Part shown: one piece after another, positions 49,135 to 58,479 of the stretch
Numbering within the stretch: position 1 is the stretch's first letter
Layout: each line of letters opens with the position of its first letter
NCBI RefSeq assembly: GCF_003258355.1
Contig: NZ_QKPO01000014.1
Coordinates: forward strand, 107,290 to 171,289
Length of the DNA: 64,000 bases
DNA from: Confluentibacter sediminis
GTDB lineage: Bacteria > Bacteroidota > Bacteroidia > Flavobacteriales > Flavobacteriaceae
Direction of reading: 5' to 3'
Notes under the pieces: generated by a model
What the model was told of the DNA's origin: nothing
The model's database searches: none
The model's input: the letters and a program-made list of their open reading frames with translations, nothing else
Translations under genes and position numbers: made by a program

Positions 49135-50012
49135 TATCTATAGCTTGCACGTATTTTGTAAATTTTTAAAACGTTTAATTTTAATGTAATGAAATAACCA
49201 ATAAGTATAAAAAAAAGTTTAATTACTTCAGAAAACGAATAAAACTTAAAAAAATATTTTGGCAACCCCAAAACCGAACGAAATCCTTTCAAATAACCCA
49301 CAATTAGAGAATCATTCACATTTAAAATGTTTGCTAATACTCTAAATTTTGATTGTATAACATCTTTTTTGAAATGTCTTTTAATAAGCCTGTCATGATA
49401 AATTATAGAGTCCTTTACAATCCCAATTTTGAACTTATGGAATAGTACTCTATCCGAATAATTCCGATCCTCTCCATAATGATTGAACAGGGGTTCAAAA
49501 AAACCGACTTTATTAATAACCGCTTTAGGAATCAACCAAGCCGCTGCATTTACAAAAGAAACTTCATCTATATTTTCTGAAACAAAATTTGTTTTCCTAT
49601 TCCAATAGGTTTCAAAATTTTTATCTAATGTTATCCCATCCCCCGAAAAATGCATGGGACTTAAAATCCCAAAGTCTTTATTTTTCTCAGCAGCCATGAC
49701 CAAATTACTAATCGTTTTTGGAGAAATCCAAGTATCTTGGTTTAATAGAAAAACATATTCGGCTTCTTGATTTAAAGCTTCCTTTATAGCTATATTATTA
49801 GCTTTTCCGAAGCCTAAATTTTCATCTAACAAAATCAATTGCACATTAGGAAACGATTTTACTATTGATACAGTTTCATCAGATGAATTATTATCTATCA
49901 AAAGGGTTTTAACCGGATAAATAGATTGCTTTAAAGATTCTAAATTCTTTTGAATCCACTGCGCTCCGTTATAGGAAACAATAATTATAAAAACCTTTTT
50001 TTGCAAATTCAT
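49134..50012 (-). CDS. Family 2 glycosyltransferase (rhamnosyltransferase-like)
   Basis: GT2 enzymes transfer a sugar from a nucleotide donor. The product (292 residues from ATG at 50012) has MNLQKKVFIIIVSYNGAQWI, TLLIDNNSSDETVSIVKSFP, the donor metal site near VFLLNQDTWISPKTI and an acceptor region with AAAWLIPKAVINKVGFFEPL. A longer frame starts at 50045, but a TATTTTTG box at 50032-50025 falls inside it, so 50012 is preferred. It is transcribed with the flippase gene. Confidence 0.8.
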   Translation of the reverse strand: MNLQKKVFIIIVSYNGAQWIQKNLESLKQSIYPVKTLLIDNNSSDETVSIVKSFPNVQLILLDENLGFGKANNIAIKEALNQEAEYVFLLNQDTWISPKTISNLVMAAEKNKDFGILSPMHFSGDGITLDKNFETYWNRKTNFVSENIDEVSFVNAAAWLIPKAVINKVGFFEPLFNHYGEDRNYSDRVLFHKFKIGIVKDSIIYHDRLIKRHFKKDVIQSKFRVLANILNVNDSLIVGYLKGFRSVLGLPKYFFKFYSFSEVIKLFFILIGYFITLKLNVLKIYKIRASYR

Positions 50013-50024
50013 CAAGTTACCAGA

Positions 50025-50032
50025 CAAAAATA
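50025..50032 (-). promoter_or_regulatory. -7 box of the glycosyltransferase-flippase operon
   Basis: On the minus strand 50032-50025 reads TATTTTTG, an exact -7 match. It lies 13 bases upstream of the ATG at 50012. This argues against the longer frame starting at 50045. Confidence 0.4.
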
Positions 50033-50061
50033 AGGATATTTGCATGTAATTAGCATGAACT

Positions 50062-50922
50062 ATGAATTTTTACATTATCATTCCCGCCCACAACGAAGAA
50101 AGTTCTATTGGATTAACTCTTAATTCCTTGGTGAATCAAACATTAAAACCCAAACGCATAGTGGTTGTTAATGATAATTCAACAGATGACACACAAAATA
50201 TAGTGGAAGCTTATAAAACTAAATATTCTTGGGTTGAATTAATAAACTCTAAATCATCTAACGAACATTTACCTGGCTCTAAAATCATCAATGCGTTTTA
50301 TAAAGGCTATGACGTTTTAGACTCCAATTATGATGTGATATGTAAATTTGATGCCGATTTAATTTTCCCAAACAACTATTTAGAACAACTTTCTGTTCAT
50401 TTTAATAAGAATAAAAAACTCGGTATGGCTGCTGGGTTTTGTTATATCGAAAAAAATGGTGAGTGGATTTTAGAAAACTTAACCAATAAAGATCACATCC
50501 GTGGTGCTTTAAAAGCCTATAAAAAAGACTGTTTTTTACAAATTGGGAAATTGAAACCATCCATGGGTTGGGATACTGTTGATGAATTATTGGCTAAATA
50601 TTATGGTTGGGAACTGTTAACAGATGAATCATTACATATTAAACATTTAAAACCAACAGGGATTTCATATAACAAAGCGTCAAAATATTTACAAGGAGAA
50701 GCCATGTATAAAATGCGCTATGGCTTTATAATTACCCTAATTTCCGCTATCAAATTAGCTTATAAAAAAAGACGGTTTGATTTATTTAAGGATTATATGG
50801 TTGGTTATTTTAAAGCTAGGAAAAACAAAATAGCCTTTTTAGTAACAGAAGAAGAAGGTGAATTTATTAGAAATTTACGTTGGAAAGGGATGTTGAAGTT
50901 ATTAAACAAAACATATAAGTAA
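50062..50922 (+). CDS. Family 2 glycosyltransferase
   Basis: The 286-residue product has the GT2 fold: NFYIIIPAHNEESSIGLTLN, RIVVVNDNSTDDTQNIVEAY with the DNS/DD donor site, and DVICKFDADLIFPNNYLEQL with the DXD. A YYGWELLTDESLHIKHLKPT segment and a C-terminal basic region follow. It is divergent from the other glycosyltransferase with only 49 bases between starts. It likely works on the same surface glycan, but the sugar is unknown. Confidence 0.84.
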   Translation: MNFYIIIPAHNEESSIGLTLNSLVNQTLKPKRIVVVNDNSTDDTQNIVEAYKTKYSWVELINSKSSNEHLPGSKIINAFYKGYDVLDSNYDVICKFDADLIFPNNYLEQLSVHFNKNKKLGMAAGFCYIEKNGEWILENLTNKDHIRGALKAYKKDCFLQIGKLKPSMGWDTVDELLAKYYGWELLTDESLHIKHLKPTGISYNKASKYLQGEAMYKMRYGFIITLISAIKLAYKKRRFDLFKDYMVGYFKARKNKIAFLVTEEEGEFIRNLRWKGMLKLLNKTYK

Positions 50923-50935
50923 AGACATACTTTGA

Positions 50936-50950
50936 TTGCGCTTAGCGCAA
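50936..50950. repeat. Small perfect hairpin between convergent genes
   Basis: TTGCGC-TTA-GCGCAA is a perfect 6-bp inverted repeat in the 54-base gap between the convergent glycosyltransferase and nuclease genes. It may act as a weak terminator; no T-run follows. Confidence 0.35.
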
Positions 50951-50976
50951 CAACTAACAACCAAGAACCACCAAAA

Positions 50977-51786
50977 CTAATTAAAACTCCAATCTTTATA
51001 ATTACTGGAAGCTTCTAATTTGTTTTCTATACGGTCTTCCAATTCAGGAAAAAAATCAATTCCCGTTAAAGCTTCTATGGAATCAACAGAAACTACAAAC
51101 TCATATAATGGTTTATCAGACTCTTGATGAGGCATTAAAAAAGCTATCATTTTGGTTTTCCCTGTATTGTTATCAATCAATACTTTATAAAATTGATTTG
51201 GTACAGCCACATGTTCATTACCAATAGTTTTCATTTGTCCTTTTAAAACACCGCCTGTCACTACAAAAACACCATCATATTTACTTGCCCAATAACGTAC
51301 TTTTTGTTCTAACCGATTCCAAACACCAGAATTAAAATCGTGTTTTTGGGGGCTAATATTACTGGTTAAAAAAGTTTCATCATGTGCAAACTGACTATAG
51401 TTTCTATCGCCCGCAGGACAAAGATGTCCACGGTCGTAACCTGAATTTTTATAATTTCTCCAATCGGCTGCTCCTGTTTTTACAGCTTTATCAATTTCAA
51501 AATAAGGTCGTTTAAAATTACCGCTGGAAAGATGCTCCTTTTTTAATTCATAGGCTACCCACTCAGCTTGCTCATGAGGTTCGCTGTAGGATAGCGAATA
51601 AGCTTCATGATGAACTATTTGCCCTGTTGTACTCGTTGGAAGAAAATATTCATTTGTATCGCTTTTAGGGACTTCACCAGTTTTAACAATAACTATTTCC
51701 TCTTCTTTTTTTAAAAAATGCTCATAGCCATAAACCCCTAATACAAGGGCAATAGCGATTAAAGAATATATTGTTTTTTTGGTCAA
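50977..51786 (-). CDS. DNA/RNA non-specific endonuclease (NUC1 type)
   Basis: NUC1 nucleases (beta-beta-alpha metal) cut DNA and RNA without sequence preference. The 269-residue product has an N-terminal membrane or signal segment (TIYSLIAIALVLGVYG) and the motif DRGHLCPAGDRNYSQ at 118-132, in which His121 is the general base and Asn143 or 152 in TSNISPQKHDFNSGVWNRLE binds the metal. It is exported or anchored outside. It starts 1 base after the phosphatase stop, so they form an operon, perhaps for scavenging phosphate from nucleic acids. Confidence 0.9.
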   Translation of the reverse strand: MTKKTIYSLIAIALVLGVYGYEHFLKKEEEIVIVKTGEVPKSDTNEYFLPTSTTGQIVHHEAYSLSYSEPHEQAEWVAYELKKEHLSSGNFKRPYFEIDKAVKTGAADWRNYKNSGYDRGHLCPAGDRNYSQFAHDETFLTSNISPQKHDFNSGVWNRLEQKVRYWASKYDGVFVVTGGVLKGQMKTIGNEHVAVPNQFYKVLIDNNTGKTKMIAFLMPHQESDKPLYEFVVSVDSIEALTGIDFFPELEDRIENKLEASSNYKDWSFN

Positions 51787-51787
51787 A

Positions 51788-53437
51788 TTATTCTAAAACA
51801 AATTCTAGTGGTTTCCCAATAGTTCCACTAGGAAAACTAATTCCCAATAAAGCAGACATGGTCGGTGCGATATCTGTTATTTCTGTTTTCTGAATAGTTT
51901 CTCCATGTTTTATGCCTTTCCCAAAAAGCAAAAGTGGTACGTGGGTATCATAATTAAACGCAGAACCATGTGTAGACCCCGTTTTGCCATAAGAAATATA
52001 AGCAGTATCATAAACAAAAAGCACATCTCCAGAACGCTTTTGGTTGAATCCTTTTTGCAACAATGATTCAATACCCTCTGTAAACGAAGCTTTATTCATT
52101 GTCGCTGCACTATAGGCCTTATCAATATGGGGATAGGTTATAATTTCATTTACAATAGATTCCTGTACATCTTCTAAATTTAAATGAAGTTCCTTTATTT
52201 TCTCTCTATCTAAAAATATTTGGTTGTTTGTAACACTTTCGATTAATTTGGTATCACCGAACTTATTTACCATAAATTCATTAATCTTTTGATACTGCTC
52301 TTTATTATCTATATATCCCGAAGGTACATGTACACTTTCCAAATAAGCAGGCACATCTACGGCCGCATGATCTGCCGTTAAAAACACCGTATAATTGCCT
52401 TTACCTACTTTACTATCTAATTCATTAAACAGTCGCTCTAAATCTTTATCTAATCTGATATAAGTATCTTCAACTTCTTTAGAATTCACTCCAAAATTAT
52501 GTCCAACATAATCTGTACTAGAAAAACTAACCGCTAGCACATCAGTAATATCATCTTGACCTAATGATTCACCATCTATAGCCGCTATGGCAAAATCAGC
52601 CACGATACTATTACCATAAGGTGTCGTTTTTAAAATATCAAGACCTCCGTTTTTATCTTCCAAAGCCTTTAAATCATAAGGAAATGTTGCAGTTTCCTTC
52701 CCTTTAAAGCCACCTTCATAGGTATTTTTATCACTACCACTTTCTGTGTAAGTCTCAATATCATACATCGTATTCCAGGGTTTTAAATAAGTTTGAACCT
52801 TATTGGAATTATTAAAACTCTGTACCCATTTTGGCAAACTATTCATATAAAATGAACTAGTAATGAAATATCCTTTATCCTTTCCATAAAACCAATAGGC
52901 TGCATTGGCCGTATGACCTGCTGGTAAAATAGCCCCTCTGTCTTTAACAGAAATTCCTATTGTTTTCCCTTTCATTTGGGTAAACAATCTGTTCTCATCA
53001 GAAAAAGTTGTTGTTTTCATTCGATGTGGAGACATTTGTCCATCTGAAGTTTCCATTCCCACAGATTGCATAGCATCATCACCAGCACAGTACACCATGC
53101 TCTTGATTTCTTTATCGTACCAATCGTTAGCTATAATACCGTGATATTTCGGGGTGGTTCCTGTGTAAACCGAAGCATGCCCAGGCCCCGTATAAGTTGG
53201 CACATAATTAAAATGATTGTTTTTGCAATTAAAACCTTCATTCATCATACGTTTAAAACCACCTTCGCCATATTTGTTATAAAAACGAGTTAAATAATCA
53301 TAACGCATTTGGTCCACAACAATACCAACTACTAATTTTGGATTTGTACTTGTTTGCGTTAGTTTAGAAACGCTATTTTGAGCTTTACAAGACAAACTCA
53401 AAACAAAAACTAATATTAGATATAAACTATTTTTCAT
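51788..53437 (-). CDS. Exported alkaline phosphatase, PafA-like
   Basis: PafA is a periplasmic phosphomonoesterase of the alkaline-phosphatase superfamily. The 549-residue product has a signal with a lipobox-like SLSCKAQ, a metal ligand Asp42 in GIVVDQMRYDYLTRF, the nucleophile Thr83 in TYTGPGHASVYTGTTPKYHG and metal ligands in FLTADHAAVDVPAYLESV. The order and length match PafA. It shares an operon with the NUC1 nuclease, which would release mononucleotides for it. A -7 box lies at 53465-53458. Confidence 0.87.
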   Translation of the reverse strand: MKNSLYLILVFVLSLSCKAQNSVSKLTQTSTNPKLVVGIVVDQMRYDYLTRFYNKYGEGGFKRMMNEGFNCKNNHFNYVPTYTGPGHASVYTGTTPKYHGIIANDWYDKEIKSMVYCAGDDAMQSVGMETSDGQMSPHRMKTTTFSDENRLFTQMKGKTIGISVKDRGAILPAGHTANAAYWFYGKDKGYFITSSFYMNSLPKWVQSFNNSNKVQTYLKPWNTMYDIETYTESGSDKNTYEGGFKGKETATFPYDLKALEDKNGGLDILKTTPYGNSIVADFAIAAIDGESLGQDDITDVLAVSFSSTDYVGHNFGVNSKEVEDTYIRLDKDLERLFNELDSKVGKGNYTVFLTADHAAVDVPAYLESVHVPSGYIDNKEQYQKINEFMVNKFGDTKLIESVTNNQIFLDREKIKELHLNLEDVQESIVNEIITYPHIDKAYSAATMNKASFTEGIESLLQKGFNQKRSGDVLFVYDTAYISYGKTGSTHGSAFNYDTHVPLLLFGKGIKHGETIQKTEITDIAPTMSALLGISFPSGTIGKPLEFVLE

Positions 53438-53457
53438 GCTACTTACTATTTCATTGT

Positions 53458-53465
53458 CAAAAATA
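53458..53465 (-). promoter_or_regulatory. -7 box of the phosphatase-nuclease operon
   Basis: On the minus strand 53465-53458 reads TATTTTTG, a match to TAnnTTTG, 20 bases upstream of the phosphatase start. No -33 box is clear. I saw no PHO box. Confidence 0.4.
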
Positions 53466-53545
53466 CGGTTTTAAAAATATCTTAATTTAAAATTAAGGTT
53501 AAATACCTCTAACTTTTTTTTACTTTAGCACTATTAAATTTTGAT

Positions 53546-54283
53546 ATGTTATACCTTCATAATATTGGCGCTTATTTTTTAATGATTGTCGAAATGTTTC
53601 GAAAACCCACAAAGTGGAGCGTTATGAAACAATTAATCCTAAAAGATATTGATGATTTAATCATTGGATCCCTTGGTATTGTTGCTTTTATATCATTTTT
53701 CGTAGGTGGTGTTGTAGCTATTCAAACGGCGTTAAATATAAGTAACCCTTTAATACCTAAAAACCTTGTTGGTTTTGCTACAAGACAGTCTATTATTTTA
53801 GAATTTGGCCCAACGTTTATATCTATCATCATGGCAGGAAAGGTGGGCTCATTCATTACCTCTAGCATAGGCACCATGCGTGTTACAGAGCAAATAGACG
53901 CTTTAGAGGTCATGGGTATCAATTCTATAAACTACCTCATATTCCCAAAATTTATTTCATTGTTACTATACCCTTTTGTTATTTCTATAGCGATGTTTTT
54001 AGGAATTTTAGGAGGCATGGTAGCCAGTGTGTATGGTGGGTTTAGTACTGCGGGTGATTACATTGCGGGCATTCAATTGGATTTTAATCCTTTTCATGTT
54101 ACCTACGCTTTTATTAAAACAGGAGTGTTTGCTTTTATTTTGGCAACCATTCCATCCTTTCATGGTTTTTTTATGAAAGGGGGCGCTCTAGAAGTAGGTA
54201 AAGCTAGCACCACCTCTTTTGTATGGACGAGTGTGGTTATTATTCTTTTAAATTATTTACTAACCCAAATGTTGTTAAGCTAA
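53546..54283 (+). CDS. mlaE: MlaE-family ABC transporter permease
   Basis: MlaE is the inner-membrane permease of the phospholipid transport system that keeps outer-membrane lipid asymmetry. The 245-residue product has five hydrophobic helices and the family motifs KQLILKDIDDLIIGSLGIVA, GKVGSFITSSIGTMRVTEQI, EQIDALEVMGINSINYL and YGGFSTAGDYIAGIQ. The next gene overlaps it by one base (TAATG) and encodes the ATPase. No mlaD gene follows. Confidence 0.9.
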   Translation: MLYLHNIGAYFLMIVEMFRKPTKWSVMKQLILKDIDDLIIGSLGIVAFISFFVGGVVAIQTALNISNPLIPKNLVGFATRQSIILEFGPTFISIIMAGKVGSFITSSIGTMRVTEQIDALEVMGINSINYLIFPKFISLLLYPFVISIAMFLGILGGMVASVYGGFSTAGDYIAGIQLDFNPFHVTYAFIKTGVFAFILATIPSFHGFFMKGGALEVGKASTTSFVWTSVVIILLNYLLTQMLLS

Positions 54284-55050
54284 TGATAGAAGTTAAAGAT
54301 TTACACAAATCATTTGGAGATGTTGAAATTTTAAAAGGCATTAGCACGTTTTTTGAAAAAGGTAAAACCAATCTTATTATTGGTCAAAGTGGATCCGGTA
54401 AAACGGTTTTTATAAAATGCTTACTGGGTCTTTTTCCTTATGAACAAGGAAGCATTGCTTACAACGGTAAAATATTTTCGGAATTAACAGAAGACCAAAA
54501 ACGTGATTTAAGAAGTGAGATTGGCATGGTATTTCAAGGGAGTGCTTTGTTTGATTCTTTAACCATTGCACAAAACGTGATGTTTCCTTTAAAAATGTTT
54601 ACGAAACAAAGTAAAAGCGAAATGGAAGACCGTGTCGACTTCGTTTTAAAACGTGTCAACCTGATTGATGCTCATAATAAAATGCCTAGTGAAGCTTCTG
54701 GTGGTATGCAAAAACGTGTGGCCATAGCGCGAGCCATTGTAAACAAACCTAAATATTTGTTTTGTGATGAACCTAACTCTGGTCTCGACCCAAAAACGTC
54801 TATCATCATCGATAATTTAATTCAAGAAATCACAAATGAATATGATATTACCACCGTTATCAATTCCCATGACATGAATTCGGTGATGGAAATTGGTGAA
54901 AAAATCGTGTTTCTAAAAGATGGCTTAAAAGCTTGGGAAGGTTCAAAAGACACCATATTTAAAACAGATAACGAAGCAGTTACCAATTTTGTATATTCTT
55001 CAGAATTGATGAAAAAAGTACGCCAAATGTATATTGAAGAAAAACAATAA
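54283..55050 (+). CDS. mlaF: MlaF-family ABC transporter ATP-binding protein
   Basis: MlaF powers the MlaE permease. The 255-residue product begins MIEVKDLHKSFGDVEILKGI; an upstream in-frame ATG at 54223 lies inside mlaE. It has Walker A GQSGSGKT (34-41), a signature ASGGMQKRVAIARAIV in which the usual LSGGQ is replaced by ASGGM, as in MlaF, and Walker B YLFCDEPNSGLDP. It ends next to the convergent DUF389 gene with no gap. Confidence 0.9.
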   Translation: MIEVKDLHKSFGDVEILKGISTFFEKGKTNLIIGQSGSGKTVFIKCLLGLFPYEQGSIAYNGKIFSELTEDQKRDLRSEIGMVFQGSALFDSLTIAQNVMFPLKMFTKQSKSEMEDRVDFVLKRVNLIDAHNKMPSEASGGMQKRVAIARAIVNKPKYLFCDEPNSGLDPKTSIIIDNLIQEITNEYDITTVINSHDMNSVMEIGEKIVFLKDGLKAWEGSKDTIFKTDNEAVTNFVYSSELMKKVRQMYIEEKQ

Positions 55051-56514
55051 TTAATAAAGTCGCTTCACGACCATCGTATCTAAAGATAATCGTTGCTTTA
55101 ACCACTTCTCTAATTTTTCTTTTTCCTTTAAAATGGCATCTTCTTTTTCTAAAGAAGCATTCCATTTAGCCTCAAATACAGGAATCGTATCTATCTTACT
55201 AAAGTTTGTTTTTATTTCAATAGCATATGAAAACTCTTGTAAATTGGTATAATTTATTTTTACCTCTTTAGCAATATCATCAAAAGGAATTTGGTTACGT
55301 TCATATTTTGACAACTGACTTACCTTATCTTCAAGGAAGATTATTTTTTGGGTTTGGGATAATAAATCCAATGAATCCCTGGAACGTAATTCTTCTAAAT
55401 TTTTTATATTATCTAAATTTTTAGATTTATTCTGATTAAATATCAACTGAGTATTGTTCAAGGCATTATAATCACTCATCCTAGCTCTGATAAGCTCTAT
55501 AGAACTTTCAGGAATTTCATCAAGGCCAAAGGTATTTAGCTCGATCGTATGTATTTTACTATTGGTATAATTAAAAATAGCATTCTTTTTTATATATTCA
55601 GAATGTGGTAATGCCGATAATTCATTATTTACAAAAGCTTTGGCATCCCTCATAAAATTACTCTCTTGCAATACATTTACAAACGTCCACATCGCAGGAA
55701 TCATCACTACAATAGCTAACAAAGAAGCCAATCTTCCAATACGTTTTCTTTTCGCCGAGTTCACATACTTAAGCATCGGAAAACGTAATACTTTTAAAAT
55801 GATAAAAGTAGCAAGCGCAATAAAAATGGTATTGATAATAAATAAATACATGGCACCTCCAAAATACTGCCAATTGCCTTTGGCCAATCCGTAACCAGCC
55901 GTACACAATGGCGGCATTAAAGCAGTGGCAATAGCTACACCAAAAATGGCAGAAGCTATAGTACCTCTTTTAGTTCTGGCTATAAGTAATGCCGAACCAC
56001 CAAAAAAAGCAATCAATACATCACGAATATCTGGTTTTACACGTCCTAAAAGCTCCGAAGTATCTTCACTTAATGGAAATAAATAAAAGAACAAAAATGC
56101 CGTAAGTAAACTAAGAACAATCATAATACCAAGATTAATGAGTGATCGTCTTAAGGTATCAACATCATTAATGGCTATAGACAACCCAACCCCCAAAATG
56201 GGACCCATAAGCGGAGATATCAACATGGCTCCAATAACAACAGCCGTTGAGTTCGCATTTAAACCAATAGATGCCACAAAAATAGAGCATACTAATATCC
56301 AAGCAGTAGCACCTTTAAAAGGGATATCATTCTTTATAGCTTGTATTGTAGCATCTCTATCGGTATCTTCCCTAAAATCCAATAGTTCTTTTAGAAACTT
56401 ACTTACGCTCAAAAACAACCCTTGAGCATCTTTTTTCACATCGTCTTTAGATTGCTCAACGGATTCCGCCTTTTTAGATTCGTCATCAGACATGCCAGAT
56501 TTGTTTTCTTCCAT
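55051..56514 (-). CDS. DUF389 multipass membrane protein
   Basis: The 487-residue product has about seven hydrophobic helices in the middle and matches DUF389 (TIGR00341-type) by FKGATAWILVCSIFVASIGL, NANSTAVVIGAMLISPLMGP and RGTIASAIFGVAIATALMPP. The N-terminal 40 residues are charged and the C-terminal third (about 310-487) is soluble with helices and a coiled coil (EEDAILKEKEKLEKWLKQR-like). Function is unknown. Confidence 0.82.
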   Translation of the reverse strand: MEENKSGMSDDESKKAESVEQSKDDVKKDAQGLFLSVSKFLKELLDFREDTDRDATIQAIKNDIPFKGATAWILVCSIFVASIGLNANSTAVVIGAMLISPLMGPILGVGLSIAINDVDTLRRSLINLGIMIVLSLLTAFLFFYLFPLSEDTSELLGRVKPDIRDVLIAFFGGSALLIARTKRGTIASAIFGVAIATALMPPLCTAGYGLAKGNWQYFGGAMYLFIINTIFIALATFIILKVLRFPMLKYVNSAKRKRIGRLASLLAIVVMIPAMWTFVNVLQESNFMRDAKAFVNNELSALPHSEYIKKNAIFNYTNSKIHTIELNTFGLDEIPESSIELIRARMSDYNALNNTQLIFNQNKSKNLDNIKNLEELRSRDSLDLLSQTQKIIFLEDKVSQLSKYERNQIPFDDIAKEVKINYTNLQEFSYAIEIKTNFSKIDTIPVFEAKWNASLEKEDAILKEKEKLEKWLKQRLSLDTMVVKRLY

Positions 56515-56577
56515 CTATAATTGTTTTAACTACTAATACACGAATATAAAATAAATAGCCTGTATTAAAATAGATTT

Positions 56578-57657
56578 TTATCCATGCTCTGCCCCAAAAG
56601 TATCTTTCACTTTTTGGAGTACTTTTTTAATATCCTGCTCTTTTGACTTCGGATAAATAAGGAGCACATCTTCTTTATCTACAATAATATAATCATTCAA
56701 GCCATCGATAACCACAATCTTATTCTTTTTGGCCCTTATCATGTTACCAGAAGCATCTTCCGTTAAAGTTCTTGCACTAACAACGGCATTTCCAGAACTG
56801 TCTTTATCCAACTTATCATATAAACTTCCCCAAGTTCCTAAATCGTTCCAATCAAATTCGGCAGCAATCACATATACATTGGTTGATTTTTCCATAATCG
56901 CATAATCAACCGAAATATTTTCTGCATTCGGGTAATTCCGCAAAATGAATTCGTCTTCACCATCTGTATTATAAGCATGCATACCGTTTTCAAAAAGACC
57001 ATATAAACTAGGCTGTTTGATTTTAAAAGCTTCTACCACACTTTTAGCACTCCACATAAAAATACCCGCATTCCAAAGAAAATTGCCCTGCTCAATAAAT
57101 GATTTTGCAGTAACATAATCTGGTTTTTCCCTAAACTGATTCACGGATTTAATGGTATCGGAAGAGTTTTTATCAAATTCAATATAACCAAAGCCAGTGT
57201 TTGGGAATGTTGGTTGAATACCAAGGGTGACAAGCGCATCATTGTTCGAACAAAAATCAAAGGCTTGCTGTACATTTTTTGAAAACGTCACTTCGTCTTC
57301 AATCCAGTGATCGCTAGGAGCCACAATCATCACTGCATCTGGGTTTTCTTTCTGTATTTTTAACGAAGCATATAAAATACAAGGCGCTGTATTTCGCATG
57401 GCGGGTTCTAAAACGACTTGACGTTGTGTTACTTCAGGAAGTTGTTCCAATACCAAGTCATTATATTTTTCATTGGTTAAAATAAAAATATTTTCCTTTG
57501 GAATTAAGTGCGCCAAACGATGAAATGTTTTTTGAATAAGCGTATCGCCTGTACCTAACATATCATGAAATTGCTTTGGAAAACTCTCGGTGCTTACAGG
57601 CCAAAATCTAGATCCTACTCCGCCTGCCATTAATATCGCGTAATAATTTTTGTTCAT
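56578..57657 (-). CDS. Mannose-1-phosphate guanylyltransferase
   Basis: This enzyme makes GDP-mannose from mannose-1-phosphate and GTP, feeding polysaccharide synthesis. The 359-residue product has the N-terminal signature LMAGGVGSRFWPVSTESFPK (9-28), the sugar site VVLEPAMRNTAPCILYASLK, MIVAPSDHWIEDEVTF and FREKPDYVTAKSFIEQGNFL. It has only the transferase domain, without the isomerase domain of longer ManC. It stands alone between DUF389 and the SprT-like gene. GDP-mannose may feed the nearby glycan genes, which is inferred. Confidence 0.88.
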   Translation of the reverse strand: MNKNYYAILMAGGVGSRFWPVSTESFPKQFHDMLGTGDTLIQKTFHRLAHLIPKENIFILTNEKYNDLVLEQLPEVTQRQVVLEPAMRNTAPCILYASLKIQKENPDAVMIVAPSDHWIEDEVTFSKNVQQAFDFCSNNDALVTLGIQPTFPNTGFGYIEFDKNSSDTIKSVNQFREKPDYVTAKSFIEQGNFLWNAGIFMWSAKSVVEAFKIKQPSLYGLFENGMHAYNTDGEDEFILRNYPNAENISVDYAIMEKSTNVYVIAAEFDWNDLGTWGSLYDKLDKDSSGNAVVSARTLTEDASGNMIRAKKNKIVVIDGLNDYIIVDKEDVLLIYPKSKEQDIKKVLQKVKDTFGAEHG

Positions 57658-57718
57658 GTTTTTATTTATTTTTTCTTAAATGATTAAGAATGTGTGTTAA
57701 TTTATTTTTACTAAGTTC

Positions 57719-58318
57719 TTATATATTAATCAATTCTACTTCCGCATTGGGATTGAAAAGATACAACTTTCCTGTTTTAACTTCCAAACACTCATAACGT
57801 TTAACACGTAATGGTCCCATTTTAAAAATTCTGCCATTATACAATTTAAACATGGTTCCAAACGGCACCTCAAAAATATAGGTTTTATCATTTGGTTGGT
57901 CAAATTGTTTTAATGCAAATGCTAATTTAGCATCGGTATCACTTGTTGCTTTAGGATTCTTAAAGTGTTTTGCCAATAATGGCAAAAGTTCCAAAGGGAA
58001 AATATCTGGATTCAAGAATGGCAACATTAAATGCTGAAACGTACGTTTCCACTCCATTCCATGAGGTTTTATTAACCTCCCATAGGCTCTGTAAGCTTCA
58101 AAATGGGCTATTTCATGAATGAGCGTGATTAAAAACCGATATTCATTCAAATTGGAATTCACTGTTATTTGATGCTTCCCATTGGGCAAACGCCTATAAT
58201 CACCATGCCGTGTTTTCCGTTCATTTTTTACTTTAACCGTTAAGCTTTCATGCTTTAAAAGGCCTAAAACAAGATGTAGTGCTTTTGGCGAAATAAAATC
58301 TTGAAGCGTGTTTTGCAT
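57719..58318 (-). CDS. SprT-like zinc metallopeptidase domain protein
   Basis: SprT-like domains are putative zinc peptidases; the bacterial role is unclear. The product is 199 residues from ATG at 58318. The metal motif is HEIAH at 68-72 in TLIHEIAHFEAYRAYGRLIK, and the third histidine may be in KPHGMEWKRTFQHL. The -7 box at 58330-58323 lies over an upstream ATG (58333), so the shorter start is chosen. It may be translated from a leaderless message. Confidence 0.8.
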   Translation of the reverse strand: MQNTLQDFISPKALHLVLGLLKHESLTVKVKNERKTRHGDYRRLPNGKHQITVNSNLNEYRFLITLIHEIAHFEAYRAYGRLIKPHGMEWKRTFQHLMLPFLNPDIFPLELLPLLAKHFKNPKATSDTDAKLAFALKQFDQPNDKTYIFEVPFGTMFKLYNGRIFKMGPLRVKRYECLEVKTGKLYLFNPNAEVELINI

Positions 58319-58322
58319 ACTG

Positions 58323-58330
58323 CAAAAATA
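58323..58330 (-). promoter_or_regulatory. -7 box of the SprT-like gene, just before its start
   Basis: On the minus strand 58330-58323 reads TATTTTTG followed by CAGT and the ATG. The expected transcription start falls on or close to the first base of the ATG, so a leaderless message is likely. Confidence 0.45.
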
Positions 58331-58479
58331 CAATTATTCTTTTACCATAAAATAAGGGCATGAACCTAAAAAAATATATTTAGGGCATATTAAATTCATT
58401 TAACAAACAACATATAACAGAAATTTTAAAATTACAGTTATATTTAGTTACTCTAATTCATCTAAACCAAATAACCATC

